A DNA stretch of 64,000 nt. Origin: DATMQA01 sp035566895 (lineage in GTDB: Bacteria > Verrucomicrobiota > Verrucomicrobiia > Limisphaerales > UBA8199). The notes beneath the pieces were generated by a model. It had not been told where the DNA came from, did no database searches, and saw only the letters and a list, made by a program, of their open reading frames with translations. The stretch lies in assembly GCA_035566895.1 (NCBI GenBank), contig DATMQA010000221.1, positions 1-64,000 of the forward strand, written 5' to 3'. How positions within the stretch are numbered: the first letter of the stretch is position 1; the number at the start of each line of letters is the position of its first letter. The translations under genes and the position numbers were made by a program. Below, one piece after another: positions 49,211 through 57,261 of this stretch.

Positions 49211-51388
49211 TCAATCTCTTTCTACTCCGCTGCTCCAGTATTTCTGCATTTGTTCGGCCGTCGGCACCTTGAGCGGGCGGACGATGCGGAAGCCGACCCA
49301 CTGGGCGTCGGAGAAATACCAGATGCTCTTGGGCAGTTGCGGGTCTTGCATTTTCCAGGTGCGGTCAGAGCCGCGGCGGGCCGCGCTGCGGCATTTGGGG
49401 GCCGGGTCGTCCCAGGAACCGCCGCGGACCGAATGCGGATACGGCTTGGTGGCCTTATTCCAAGGATCGAGGATGGGACTAGTGCCGGCGCACTGTTGAT
49501 AGTAATTGGGGTCATACTGGTCAAGGACCCACTCGACGACGTTGCCGCACATATCATAGAGCCCCCAGGGATTGGGCTTTTTCTTGCCGACCTTTTGATA
49601 CTTGAAATCGCTGTTTTCCTCGTACCAGGCGTACTCGCCCAGTTTGGAGGGGTCATCGCCGAAGAAATAGGCGGTGGTAGTGCCGGCGCGGCAGGCGTAT
49701 TCCCATTCGGCCTCGGTCGGCAAGCGATAGAACTGGCCAGTCTTGGCGCTGAGCCACTGGCAGTACTTATTGGCGCCGTGCTGGGTCATCGCAATGGCCG
49801 GGTAGCCGTCTTTGCCCATGCCGAAACTCATCTCCACGTACGGTTTGGAAGGATGACTGACCGCATCGGCCAACTTGTCCGCGGCAGCATCGGTGGGAAT
49901 GGTCATGCGCGTGCGGTGCTCTTCGTCGGGATACATGAATAACTCGTATTCGTTCCAGGTAACTTCGCAGCGCCCCATCCAGAAGGGTGAGATGCTGACT
50001 TTGTGCTGCGGCGCCTCGTCCGCGTTGTGGTTGGCCTCACTGGCAGGGCTGCCCATCACGAATTCTCCCGCCGGGATCGGCACCATTGCATAGCTGACAC
50101 GCGTGCCCGGAATGGTGTTGGTAAAGGGCTTCATCTCCGCTTCGTTTTTCACGGTGAGGTTCGCGGTGATACGCTGATAAATGTCCGGGATAGTAATATT
50201 GTCGTTGTCGGCCAGCGAGGGAAGGCTGCCGAATGCTCCGGCCACAAACCCCGCGCCGCTCGCGTTATACACGCGGTAACGCGTCGAGAATTTTCCCGAC
50301 GCCGGTTGCAAAAATGTGATAAATCCATCTCCCAATCCCGCCGCGCACGTAAATAAATCATTCGTGCCGGAAATGGTTTGGACCGGCGCGGGCGCCTTGA
50401 CCCCATCGAAATTAAAGACACCGGCAGTTTCGCCCTGGCCGAAGATGACCAGCAATTTCTCGCCGGTGGCATGATGAATGGTGATGACGCGGCGGACCGG
50501 TTGGCCAAGGTCAAAAGTGTCTCCTTTGCCAAAGCGGAACTGACCGGGCGCCGCTTCCTCGACGGGCCGAACCACCAGTTTGTTTTCTCCGGGCTTGTAA
50601 AAGACGAACTCCAAGAGAGGCGACCCGCCGAAATTGCCGGCGGCATAGTCCACACCCGCAGGCAGGCCTGAAGCTGTGGCAATTGTCACGGGCTTGCCCG
50701 AGCTGAGGTCCTCGGCTCGAAAGATGTCACCTTTGTCATCATGAAGCACCGAGCAAACCAGTTCGGGCTGGCCGGTCTTGAGCGCGAGTCGATTGGCTTT
50801 GACCTCCGGCGCCGAAAGTGCAGCCTCGCTCAGCTTTGGAAAATCGGTGCCGTTGTTGCGCAGCAACGTCGCCAGGTTCGCATCCGGCGAGTTGTAAATG
50901 CTGGCGATGTAGAGGTCCGCCAGCCGCGTGCCACCGGGGCCACCGGCCGCGGCTGCCACCAGCGTGTTTGGTCCCATTGCGGCAGTAAAGGGCACCACCA
51001 GCGGCTTGCCTGTGGCGGTGGTGCTGGCCGCTTCGACTAGTGTTAGTTCGGTTGCGTCAGGCGAGGCGAACGCCAGACCATCCAGGTTGGTCGCAAACAG
51101 TTTGCCGATGCTAACTCCGGAAATGCCTTTGAGGCCGCTGGGCCGGCAATCGACCCACGAAAACATACCGCCGCCGCTTCCGTAGCCTATCCGGTATTTG
51201 CCGCTTTCTTTGTCCACGATGACCAGGTCCAGCCGGCCGTCGCCATCGAAATCGCCGCTGCCGAAAAACTCTCGCGGAGTTTCATAGATAAACGACTCAG
51301 GAGCCATCGCCGCCCGGGAGAGGTCTGGAACCAACGCCAGCAGCGACCCCGTCGCTAGCGCGCAGAGGGAGTAAAGTTTCATCATCAC
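49211..51388 (-). CDS. Secreted FG-GAP/VCBS-repeat protein with C-terminal SUMF1-like domain
   Basis: A protein of 725 residues; three consecutive ATGs at 51388-51380 make the exact start uncertain. The signal peptide is KLYSLCALATGSLLALVPDL. The N-terminal 390 residues form a beta-propeller of FG-GAP/VCBS type (FGSGDFDGDGRLDLVIVDKE). The C-terminal SUMF1/FGE-sulfatase-type domain starts near 430 (YAMVPIPAGEFVMGSPASEA), with WNEYELFM, FYRLPTEAEWEYACRAG, PWGLYDMCGNVVEWV, SVRGGSWDDPAPKCRSAARR and WVGFRIVRPL. The paired catalytic Cys of true formylglycine-generating enzymes are not both there (the GGS segment has one Cys, offset). A binding rather than sulfatase-activating role is more likely, by inference. 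Confidence 0.88.
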   Translation of the reverse strand: MMMKLYSLCALATGSLLALVPDLSRAAMAPESFIYETPREFFGSGDFDGDGRLDLVIVDKESGKYRIGYGSGGGMFSWVDCRPSGLKGISGVSIGKLFATNLDGLAFASPDATELTLVEAASTTATGKPLVVPFTAAMGPNTLVAAAAGGPGGTRLADLYIASIYNSPDANLATLLRNNGTDFPKLSEAALSAPEVKANRLALKTGQPELVCSVLHDDKGDIFRAEDLSSGKPVTIATASGLPAGVDYAAGNFGGSPLLEFVFYKPGENKLVVRPVEEAAPGQFRFGKGDTFDLGQPVRRVITIHHATGEKLLVIFGQGETAGVFNFDGVKAPAPVQTISGTNDLFTCAAGLGDGFITFLQPASGKFSTRYRVYNASGAGFVAGAFGSLPSLADNDNITIPDIYQRITANLTVKNEAEMKPFTNTIPGTRVSYAMVPIPAGEFVMGSPASEANHNADEAPQHKVSISPFWMGRCEVTWNEYELFMYPDEEHRTRMTIPTDAAADKLADAVSHPSKPYVEMSFGMGKDGYPAIAMTQHGANKYCQWLSAKTGQFYRLPTEAEWEYACRAGTTTAYFFGDDPSKLGEYAWYEENSDFKYQKVGKKKPNPWGLYDMCGNVVEWVLDQYDPNYYQQCAGTSPILDPWNKATKPYPHSVRGGSWDDPAPKCRSAARRGSDRTWKMQDPQLPKSIWYFSDAQWVGFRIVRPLKVPTAEQMQKYWSSGVERD

Positions 51389-51442
51389 TCAGAAATCGCG
51401 CTCAGAGTTTCCTGAGGAATCGGAATAAAGTCAAACCTGGAG

Positions 51443-51470
51443 ACGTGAAACGTAAAACGTGAAACGTGAA
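51443..51470. repeat. Heptamer array ACGTGAA x4
   Basis: ACGTGAA, ACGTAAA, ACGTGAA, ACGTGAA in phase: the reverse complement of the TTCACGT family at 55449-55483. It lies in the 174-base divergent promoter region between the SUMF1-like and GDSL genes. Confidence 0.8.
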
Positions 51471-51562
51471 CGTCCGGCGGCTGCAGGATTCGTGCGATTT
51501 CAAGGCCGTTTTCCGCGGTTTTTGGTCATTTTCGGCTTGATTTCAGTGGAAAGGCAGTTACT

Positions 51563-52714
51563 ATGCCCGCAACACCCGTGAATAATAGCCGTGGCACATA
51601 TCGAGTCGCCCTTCGCTCAGTCACCTTTATTCTCTTCCTTTTCCTCGCCGGTTCCACCCTGGCGGCGAGTTTCAATGACCTCATCGTTTTCGGCGACAGC
51701 CTTTCGGACCATGGCAACGATTTGGCCATCACCTTCGGTACCGCGCCCAAGGCGCCTGGCTACTCTGATGGCCGCTTCTCCAACGGCCCTCTCTGGGTCG
51801 AGCGGCTCGGCACATTGCTGAGATTGGGCGCTCCCACCGGCAGCCAAAATGGCGGGAAAGATTTCGCCTATGGCGGGGTCACCACCGGCAACGGTTCGAC
51901 GATCCTGAACCCCGGCGGCTTCGTTCAAATCCGCGCGCCCAACATTGGCGCTCAGATCACGATGTGGACAAACGCCAACATGGCGTCGGCCAACCAACTC
52001 TTCACGCTCCTGGGCGGCGGCAACGATTTCTTCGGCGTTTTGGACAGCGGCGCGACCACCACAGCACAATCCGTTGCTGACAACATGAAGAATAACGTCC
52101 AAACGCTTTACAACGACGGCGCGCGCAATGTGATGGTGTTGAATCTCCCCGACCTGGGCAAAACCCCGCGCTATCGCGGCACTGCCAAGGCCGCGCAAGC
52201 TACACAGCTCACCACTGACTTCAACTCTGCCCTCAAGCTCGATCTCGACGCCGTTCAGGCAGCCGATACCGGCCTCAACCTCTTCCGGCTCGACCTCTTC
52301 ACGCTGTCCAATGACCTGATTGCCAATCCCGCTTCCTACGGCCTGACTAATGTGACCGATCGGGCCTACACCGGCGACGACACTTTCGCCGGCAATGGCA
52401 CCGCCGTGGCCGATCCCTCGAAGTATCTTTTCTGGGACGCCGTACATCCTACTTCCGCAGCTCACACGCTCATCGGTGATGCCGCCTTCGCTCTCGTACC
52501 CGAACCCGGCAGCGCAACGTTGTTTCTCATCTTCTGCAGGCATCTGCTGCGCCATGCGCGTGAACCGGACATGCCGGCTTTCCACCCATCGTCGCCAGGG
52601 AAAGTTTGCGAGAAGGGGTCGCTAGTCTACTGCCAAACTTTAACCGGGAAGCGGGCCTGGCTTCAGGAGGGTGTTTCGTTTTGTGTTCGATTCGGGCGCG
52701 AAGCCCTTGTATGA
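51563..52714 (+). CDS. Secreted GDSL/SGNH hydrolase with degenerate PEP-CTERM-like tail
   Basis: A protein of 383 residues. AAAGG lies eight bases before the ATG. The signal peptide is VTFILFLFLAGSTLAA. SGNH blocks: FGDSLSD with catalytic Ser46, the block III GGGNDFF Asn, and DAVHP with Asp292 and His295. A thermolabile-haemolysin/phospholipase-like lipase or esterase is likely. Near residue 313 comes VPEPGSATLFLIF, the start of a PEP-CTERM anchor. Instead of the usual membrane helix and Arg cluster ending the protein, the frame runs on for about 60 unrelated residues, so the anchor looks damaged. An exosortase target would be anchored; whether this one is cannot be told. Confidence 0.88.
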   Translation: MPATPVNNSRGTYRVALRSVTFILFLFLAGSTLAASFNDLIVFGDSLSDHGNDLAITFGTAPKAPGYSDGRFSNGPLWVERLGTLLRLGAPTGSQNGGKDFAYGGVTTGNGSTILNPGGFVQIRAPNIGAQITMWTNANMASANQLFTLLGGGNDFFGVLDSGATTTAQSVADNMKNNVQTLYNDGARNVMVLNLPDLGKTPRYRGTAKAAQATQLTTDFNSALKLDLDAVQAADTGLNLFRLDLFTLSNDLIANPASYGLTNVTDRAYTGDDTFAGNGTAVADPSKYLFWDAVHPTSAAHTLIGDAAFALVPEPGSATLFLIFCRHLLRHAREPDMPAFHPSSPGKVCEKGSLVYCQTLTGKRAWLQEGVSFCVRFGREALV

Positions 52715-52811
52715 TAAGCGCTTAATGAAGCGGCAAACCGGCGGCCGATCGAACAGATCCGCCAGGCGACAGAATCTTTCGGCGACCAAGCCACCATCCC
52801 AGGATGGCCCA

Positions 52812-54881
52812 ATGCCTCAGCCTGCTTCTGTTTGCGCTCCACCAACATCTCTCCGACCTCCGCTTACCATTCACCCGGCCCCATCATCCATTATCCACCA
52901 ACCATCATCCACCACCAGGAACCTCCTCCTGGGCCTGCTTTTGGTCGCTGCCACATTGCTGGCTTATCAGCCGGTCTGGCACGCCGGCTTTATCTGGGAT
53001 GACGACGTCTATGTCACGACGAACAAACTACTAACCGCACCGAATGGCCTGTGGCGGATTTGGTTTACCACTGACTCTCCCTCTCAATATTTCCCGCTGG
53101 TTTATACCGCCTTTCGTTTCGAGCATTCGTTGTGGGGCCTGAATCCAATCGGCTACCATTGGGTCAACCTTTTGGTCCACAGTTTGAATGTCCTGCTGGT
53201 CTGGCGCTTGTTGCTGCGGTTGGCGGTGCCGAGCGCTTGGCTCGCCGCCGCGCTTTTTGCCTTGCACCCGGTTCAGGTCGAGACTGTCGCCTGGATTACC
53301 GAGCACAAGAACCTGTTTTCCTTTTTCTTCATGCTGCTGGCTCTGGGCTCCTGGATGGAGTTTATCAAGGAGCAGCCCAGGTCCCGCTGGCAGTTCTATG
53401 TTGCCGCGCTGATTTTCTACCTGCCGGCGCTTTTCAGCAAGACCACTGCCTGTACACTTCCAGCAGCGCTGTTCCTGGTTTTGTGGTTGCAGCAAAAACC
53501 AATCACTCTGAAGCGGCTGGCCCAGATCGTCCCCTTCATCATCTTCGGCGTGGGAATGGGACTGCTGACGATGTGGTGGGAGCGTTACCACCAGGGGACC
53601 CATGGCCGGGAGTTCGCCTTGGGTTTCTTGCAGCGAATCCTCATCGCCAGCCGCGCGGTGTGGTTTTACCTCGGCAAACTGCTATGGCCAGAGCACCTGG
53701 CCTTCAGCTACCCACGCTGGGTGATCAACCCCTCCGACCCTCTGGCCTATGCGTGGACGGCAGCAGGGGTGGGGTTGGGTGCACTCCTATACTTCGCTCG
53801 GCGGACGCTCGGACGCGGTCCGGAAGTCGCGGCGGTATTTTTCTGTGCGACCCTGAGCCCGATGCTCGGATTCATCATGCTCTACACCTTCCGTTATACG
53901 TTTGTGGCGGACCATTACCAGTACGCCGCTTGCCTCGGACCTTTGGCGCTGGGCGCGGCGGGCCTTGCCACCGCAATGAAAATTGTCCCTGCACGTCTGA
54001 AAACACCCTGGCTGCAACCGGTTGTTTGCGGCCTGCTGCTGCTGGGCCTGGGCACCCTCACCTGGCACCAGGCGTGCTCCTACAAAGACGTCGAGACACT
54101 CTGGCGCGATACCGTGGCCAAGAACCCTGATTCGTGGATGGCCCGCTACAACCTCAGCAAGGATTTGCTTCACCGCGGTCACTTCGATGAAGCGCTTGAA
54201 GAATACCGCCGCGCGCTGGAGACAGGCCCGAATCAGGTCGATAGCCTGGTGAGCGTCGGCAATGCGCTCTTTGCCAAAGGCCGCTATAATGAAGCAATGG
54301 ACTTTTATCAGCGCGCGCTCCAGGTCAATCCCGACAATCCCGAGGCCCACATCAACCTCGCGGTGATCCTCGCCAATCGCGGCCGGGTCGCCGAAGCCAT
54401 CGAACACGACCGCAAGGCGCTGCGAATTAATCCGCTGCATATCACGGGCCATGTCAACCTGGCGGTGTCGCTGTCCAGCCAGGGCAACTATCAGGAGGCG
54501 CTCGAGCATTACCGTAAAGCCCTCGAATTGAATCCCGACCAACCGCTGACGCACGTCAACCTCGCCATCGCCCTCACGGCCCTGGGCCGGACCAATGAGG
54601 CGACCCAACATTATCGCAAGGCGGCCGATTCCGCCAATCGCCACGCCTCTGACCTGGCCGAGGAAGGCCGCCTTGAGGAATCCGAGGCGCAATATCGCGA
54701 AGCCATCCGGCTGATACCGAACAATGCCGAGGGCCACTGCGGCCTGGGTGCCCTGTTCGCCCAGCAAGGCAAACGTGACGAAGCCCGAGGCCAGTTTGCC
54801 GAGGCACTGCGGCTCAGAGCTGATTATCCGGAAGCCCAGCGGCGGCTGCGAGAACTGGATTCCGCTCCACCCAAACAATGA
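52812..54881 (+). CDS. TMTC-like multi-pass membrane protein with C-terminal TPRs (1 of 3)
   Basis: Reading from ATG 52812 (AGGA seven bases upstream) gives 689 residues; ATG 52725 is an alternative. Roughly 11 membrane helices occupy about 40-435. The first loop has FIWDDDVYVTTNKLL, whose acidic pair matches the GT-C glycosyltransferase catalytic loop, then HPVQVETVAWITEHKNLFSF and LFSKTTACTLP. Seven or so TPRs fill about 435-680 (NPDSWMARYNLSKDLLHRG, then repeats of EA...YRKAL.LNP). This architecture resembles eukaryotic TMTC O-mannosyltransferases. A role in sugar transfer to exported proteins is inferred. A 35-base heptamer array codes for part of the N-terminus. Overlaps the next gene by four bases. 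Confidence 0.82.
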   Translation: MPQPASVCAPPTSLRPPLTIHPAPSSIIHQPSSTTRNLLLGLLLVAATLLAYQPVWHAGFIWDDDVYVTTNKLLTAPNGLWRIWFTTDSPSQYFPLVYTAFRFEHSLWGLNPIGYHWVNLLVHSLNVLLVWRLLLRLAVPSAWLAAALFALHPVQVETVAWITEHKNLFSFFFMLLALGSWMEFIKEQPRSRWQFYVAALIFYLPALFSKTTACTLPAALFLVLWLQQKPITLKRLAQIVPFIIFGVGMGLLTMWWERYHQGTHGREFALGFLQRILIASRAVWFYLGKLLWPEHLAFSYPRWVINPSDPLAYAWTAAGVGLGALLYFARRTLGRGPEVAAVFFCATLSPMLGFIMLYTFRYTFVADHYQYAACLGPLALGAAGLATAMKIVPARLKTPWLQPVVCGLLLLGLGTLTWHQACSYKDVETLWRDTVAKNPDSWMARYNLSKDLLHRGHFDEALEEYRRALETGPNQVDSLVSVGNALFAKGRYNEAMDFYQRALQVNPDNPEAHINLAVILANRGRVAEAIEHDRKALRINPLHITGHVNLAVSLSSQGNYQEALEHYRKALELNPDQPLTHVNLAIALTALGRTNEATQHYRKAADSANRHASDLAEEGRLEESEAQYREAIRLIPNNAEGHCGLGALFAQQGKRDEARGQFAEALRLRADYPEAQRRLRELDSAPPKQ
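52882..52916. repeat. In-frame heptamer array CATCATC-type x5
   Basis: CATCATC, CATTATC, CACCAAC, CATCATC, CACCACC: exactly five units, 35 bases, in the cytoplasmic N-terminus of the first TMTC-like gene (coding APSSIIHQPSSTT). Confidence 0.8.
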
Positions 54882-57172
54882 AGCGCCGCCCATGCCTCAT
54901 TCTCGGCCTCCTGCTGGCTTTGGTGGCCTGGACATTTTGGCCCGCAATTCGCGGTAACTTTATCAATTACGATGATCCGGATTACGTCACGGGCAATGCC
55001 CATGTCCAGGGCGGCTTGACCGCCGCCAATTTCGCCTGGGCCTTTCGCAGCACGGAGGCCGCCAATTGGCATCCCGCCACCTGGCTCTCGCACATGCTCG
55101 ATGCCCAAATCTTTGGGTTGCGGCCCTGGGGCCATCACCTCGCGAACCTCCTGCTCCACGAAGCCAACACCCTGCTGGTCTTTCTATGGTTACAGCGCCT
55201 GATGGGCGCAACCTGGCGCAGCTTGTTCGTGGCGGGACTTTTTGCCCTTCACCCACTCCACGTGGAATCCGTCGCTTGGGTGTCGGAACGCAAAGACGTG
55301 CTGAGTGGGCTTTTCTTCCTGCTCACGCTCCTGGCGTACACCCGTTATGTGGAGAAACCCGCAGTCCACCGTCCACCGTCCATAGTCTCGAAGTCCAAAG
55401 TCCAAAGTCCAAAGTCCAAAGCCACCGCATCAAACATCACGACCCACAAATCACGTTTCACGTTTCACGTTTCACGTTTCACATCTAAGCCTTCACTTTA
55501 CTATATTCTTGCACTGATCTCCTTTGCGTTGGGTCTAATGTCCAAACCCATGCTGGTCACCCTGCCCTTCGTCTTGTTGCTGCTGGATTACTGGCCCCTC
55601 GGGCGAATCCAACTTTCGACTTCTAACTTTCGACTTTCAACTCTGCTCGAAAAAATCCCCTTCTTCCTCCTCTCCGCGCTTGCGAGTCTCATTACGTTCC
55701 AAGTCCAGCACGGGGCCGGTGCGGTGCAGACCTCTGTCGGGCTGCCCTTTTTGCAGCGCCTGGACAATGCTCTGGTCGCTTACGGTCGTTACCTCGGCAA
55801 GCTCTTCTACCCAGCCAACCTTGCGGTTTTCTATCCGCACCCAGTCCACTGGCCGCCTGGGACAGTATGGCTGGCCGTGACCATTGTGGTCGGCATCTCG
55901 ATACTGATGCTCGCGTGGCACAAGCGCCACCCCTACGGGCTGGTCGGCTGGTTCTGGTTTCTTGGCATGCTGGTGCCGGTGCTCGGATTCGTGCAAGTGG
56001 GCGCGCAATCGATGGCGGATCGCTATGCTTATTTGCCACTCTTGGGCCCATTCATCGTTCTGTCATGGGGAATTGTCGACCTGGTGAACTTTCTTGCGAC
56101 TGAGCGCCTGTTCGCACGACGCCATCAACGTAGCGCAGATTTCCAATCTGCTGTATCGCCGATTTCCAATCGGCAGGCCGCGCCCAAGCCGTCAGACACC
56201 GTACCAAACGCACGGCTGGCGGATGGCAACCCCGCGATACAGCAGATTGGAGATCTGCGCTACCAGGGCCACAGCGTTCGTTCAAAACGTCTCCTTTCGG
56301 TCGCTGCGACGGCCACACTGCTGCTGTGCGCAGGGTTGGCCTGGCGCCAGGCCGGTTATTGGCATGACAGCGGCACCCTGTTCCGCCATGCGCTGGCAGT
56401 TACGGAGGCAAATGCCGTGAGTTACTTGCAATTGGGCAGCGATACCCTCCTGCAGCGGGGGCGGCTGGATGAAGCAATTGAACAACTGGAAGAGGCGGTG
56501 CGACTTAAGCCCAATTACGCCCAGGCCCACAACGCCCTCGGCACCGCGTTCGAGAAAAAAGACCGGCTCGAGGAAGCCATCAGCCAATTCGACCAGGCCG
56601 TAAAACTTTATCCGGGCTATGTGGAAGCACGGAGCAATCTCGGTGCCGCCTTGTGCCTGGTTGGGCGCACGGAGGAGGGGCGCACCCAACTCGAAGAGCT
56701 TATCCGTCAGAAACCCGATTACGCGCCGGCTCACAACCATCTCGGGTCGGCCCTGCAAGCCCAGGGCCGTTTGGACCAGGCGCTTTCCGAATTTGAGGCG
56801 GCCTTGCGCCTCAATCCTTCTTACCCCGAGGCCCACAACAACCTCGGCATCGCGCTGGGAACCAAAGGCCAAACCGACGAAGCCATCGCTCAGTTCGAAG
56901 CCGCCATTCGGTTGAAGCCCGGCTACACCTCTGCCTACAATAACCTGGGCAGGGCTCTCTGGAGTACGGGCCGCCGCGACGAAGCCCTCCGCTGCTTCGA
57001 GGCCGCCGTCCGACGCGACCCCAACTCCGCCCGCGCCCATGGCAATTTCGGCGTCGCGCTGGCCGCCAGCGGACGCCGGGACGAAGCGCTCCATCACCTG
57101 ACCGAGGCGCTCCGGCTCCAACCCAATTACCCGGAAGCACAGCAACAGCTTCTGAAGCTCCAGGCAAAGTAG
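54878..57172 (+). CDS. TMTC-like membrane/TPR protein with four in-frame repeat insertions (2 of 3)
   Basis: A protein of 764 residues; the start overlaps the previous stop as ATGA. The first loop FINYDDPDYVTGNAHVQ has the acidic GT-C pair. Further markers are NWHPATWLSHMLDAQIFGL, HPLHVESVAWVSERKDVL, GLMSKPMLVTLPFVLLLLDY and DRYAYLPLLG. About eight TPRs lie at about 510-760 (KPNYAQAHNALGTAFEKKDR and similar). Three heptamer arrays (55362-55421, 55449-55483, 55610-55644) and a 134-bp palindromic element (56130-56263) interrupt the reading frame without breaking it, in predicted loops between helices. They encode SKVQSPKSK, SRFTFHVSRFT, IQLSTSNFRLSTL and RSADFQSAVSP-type segments. Function by analogy: protein O-glycosylation at the membrane, unproven. 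Confidence 0.88.
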   Translation: MKRRPCLILGLLLALVAWTFWPAIRGNFINYDDPDYVTGNAHVQGGLTAANFAWAFRSTEAANWHPATWLSHMLDAQIFGLRPWGHHLANLLLHEANTLLVFLWLQRLMGATWRSLFVAGLFALHPLHVESVAWVSERKDVLSGLFFLLTLLAYTRYVEKPAVHRPPSIVSKSKVQSPKSKATASNITTHKSRFTFHVSRFTSKPSLYYILALISFALGLMSKPMLVTLPFVLLLLDYWPLGRIQLSTSNFRLSTLLEKIPFFLLSALASLITFQVQHGAGAVQTSVGLPFLQRLDNALVAYGRYLGKLFYPANLAVFYPHPVHWPPGTVWLAVTIVVGISILMLAWHKRHPYGLVGWFWFLGMLVPVLGFVQVGAQSMADRYAYLPLLGPFIVLSWGIVDLVNFLATERLFARRHQRSADFQSAVSPISNRQAAPKPSDTVPNARLADGNPAIQQIGDLRYQGHSVRSKRLLSVAATATLLLCAGLAWRQAGYWHDSGTLFRHALAVTEANAVSYLQLGSDTLLQRGRLDEAIEQLEEAVRLKPNYAQAHNALGTAFEKKDRLEEAISQFDQAVKLYPGYVEARSNLGAALCLVGRTEEGRTQLEELIRQKPDYAPAHNHLGSALQAQGRLDQALSEFEAALRLNPSYPEAHNNLGIALGTKGQTDEAIAQFEAAIRLKPGYTSAYNNLGRALWSTGRRDEALRCFEAAVRRDPNSARAHGNFGVALAASGRRDEALHHLTEALRLQPNYPEAQQQLLKLQAK
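55362..55421. repeat. In-frame heptamer array NNGTCCA
   Basis: CAGTCCA, CCGTCCA, CCGTCCA, one 8-base unit, then four AAGTCCA and AAG. It codes for a basic loop after the YTRYVEK helix. The third TMTC-like gene has the same family at the same site. Confidence 0.9.
55449..55483. repeat. In-frame heptamer array TTTCACG x5
   Basis: AATCACG, three TTTCACG, TTTCACA: exactly 35 bases, coding for KSRFTFHVSRFT. Reverse-complement family at 51443-51470. Confidence 0.9.
55610..55644. repeat. In-frame heptamer array CAACTTT x5
   Basis: CAACTTT, CGACTTC, TAACTTT, CGACTTT, CAACTCT: 35 bases immediately after the LDYWPLGR motif. The paralogue has the matching array at 57985-58019. Confidence 0.88.
56130..56263. 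repeat. Palindromic element inserted in frame in a TMTC-like gene
   Basis: The 30-base arms (56130-56159, GTAGCGCAGATTTCCAATCT...; 56234-56263, ...AGATTGGAGATCTGCGCTAC) are inverted repeats with one mismatch around a 74-base centre. The element is read through as RSADFQSAVSPISNRQ to QQIGDLRYQ, in the loop before the last membrane helix. Neither paralogue has it. Confidence 0.88.
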
Positions 57173-57176
57173 CTTG

Positions 57177-57246
57177 ATGGTTACATGGGTTACATGGTTA
57201 CATTGTTACACAGGTTGAATGAGTTAATTGGGTTAATAAGGGGATA
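57177..57246. repeat. Nonamer array (NNGGTTACA/NNGGTTAA)
   Basis: Units of about 9 bases: ATGGTTACA, TGGGTTACA, TGGTTACAT, TGTTACACA, then GAGTTAATT, GGGTTAATA. It occupies the 89-base gap between the second and third TMTC-like genes. Same family as 17895-17957. Confidence 0.75.
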
Positions 57247-57261
57247 AAATGACCCGGAGAG

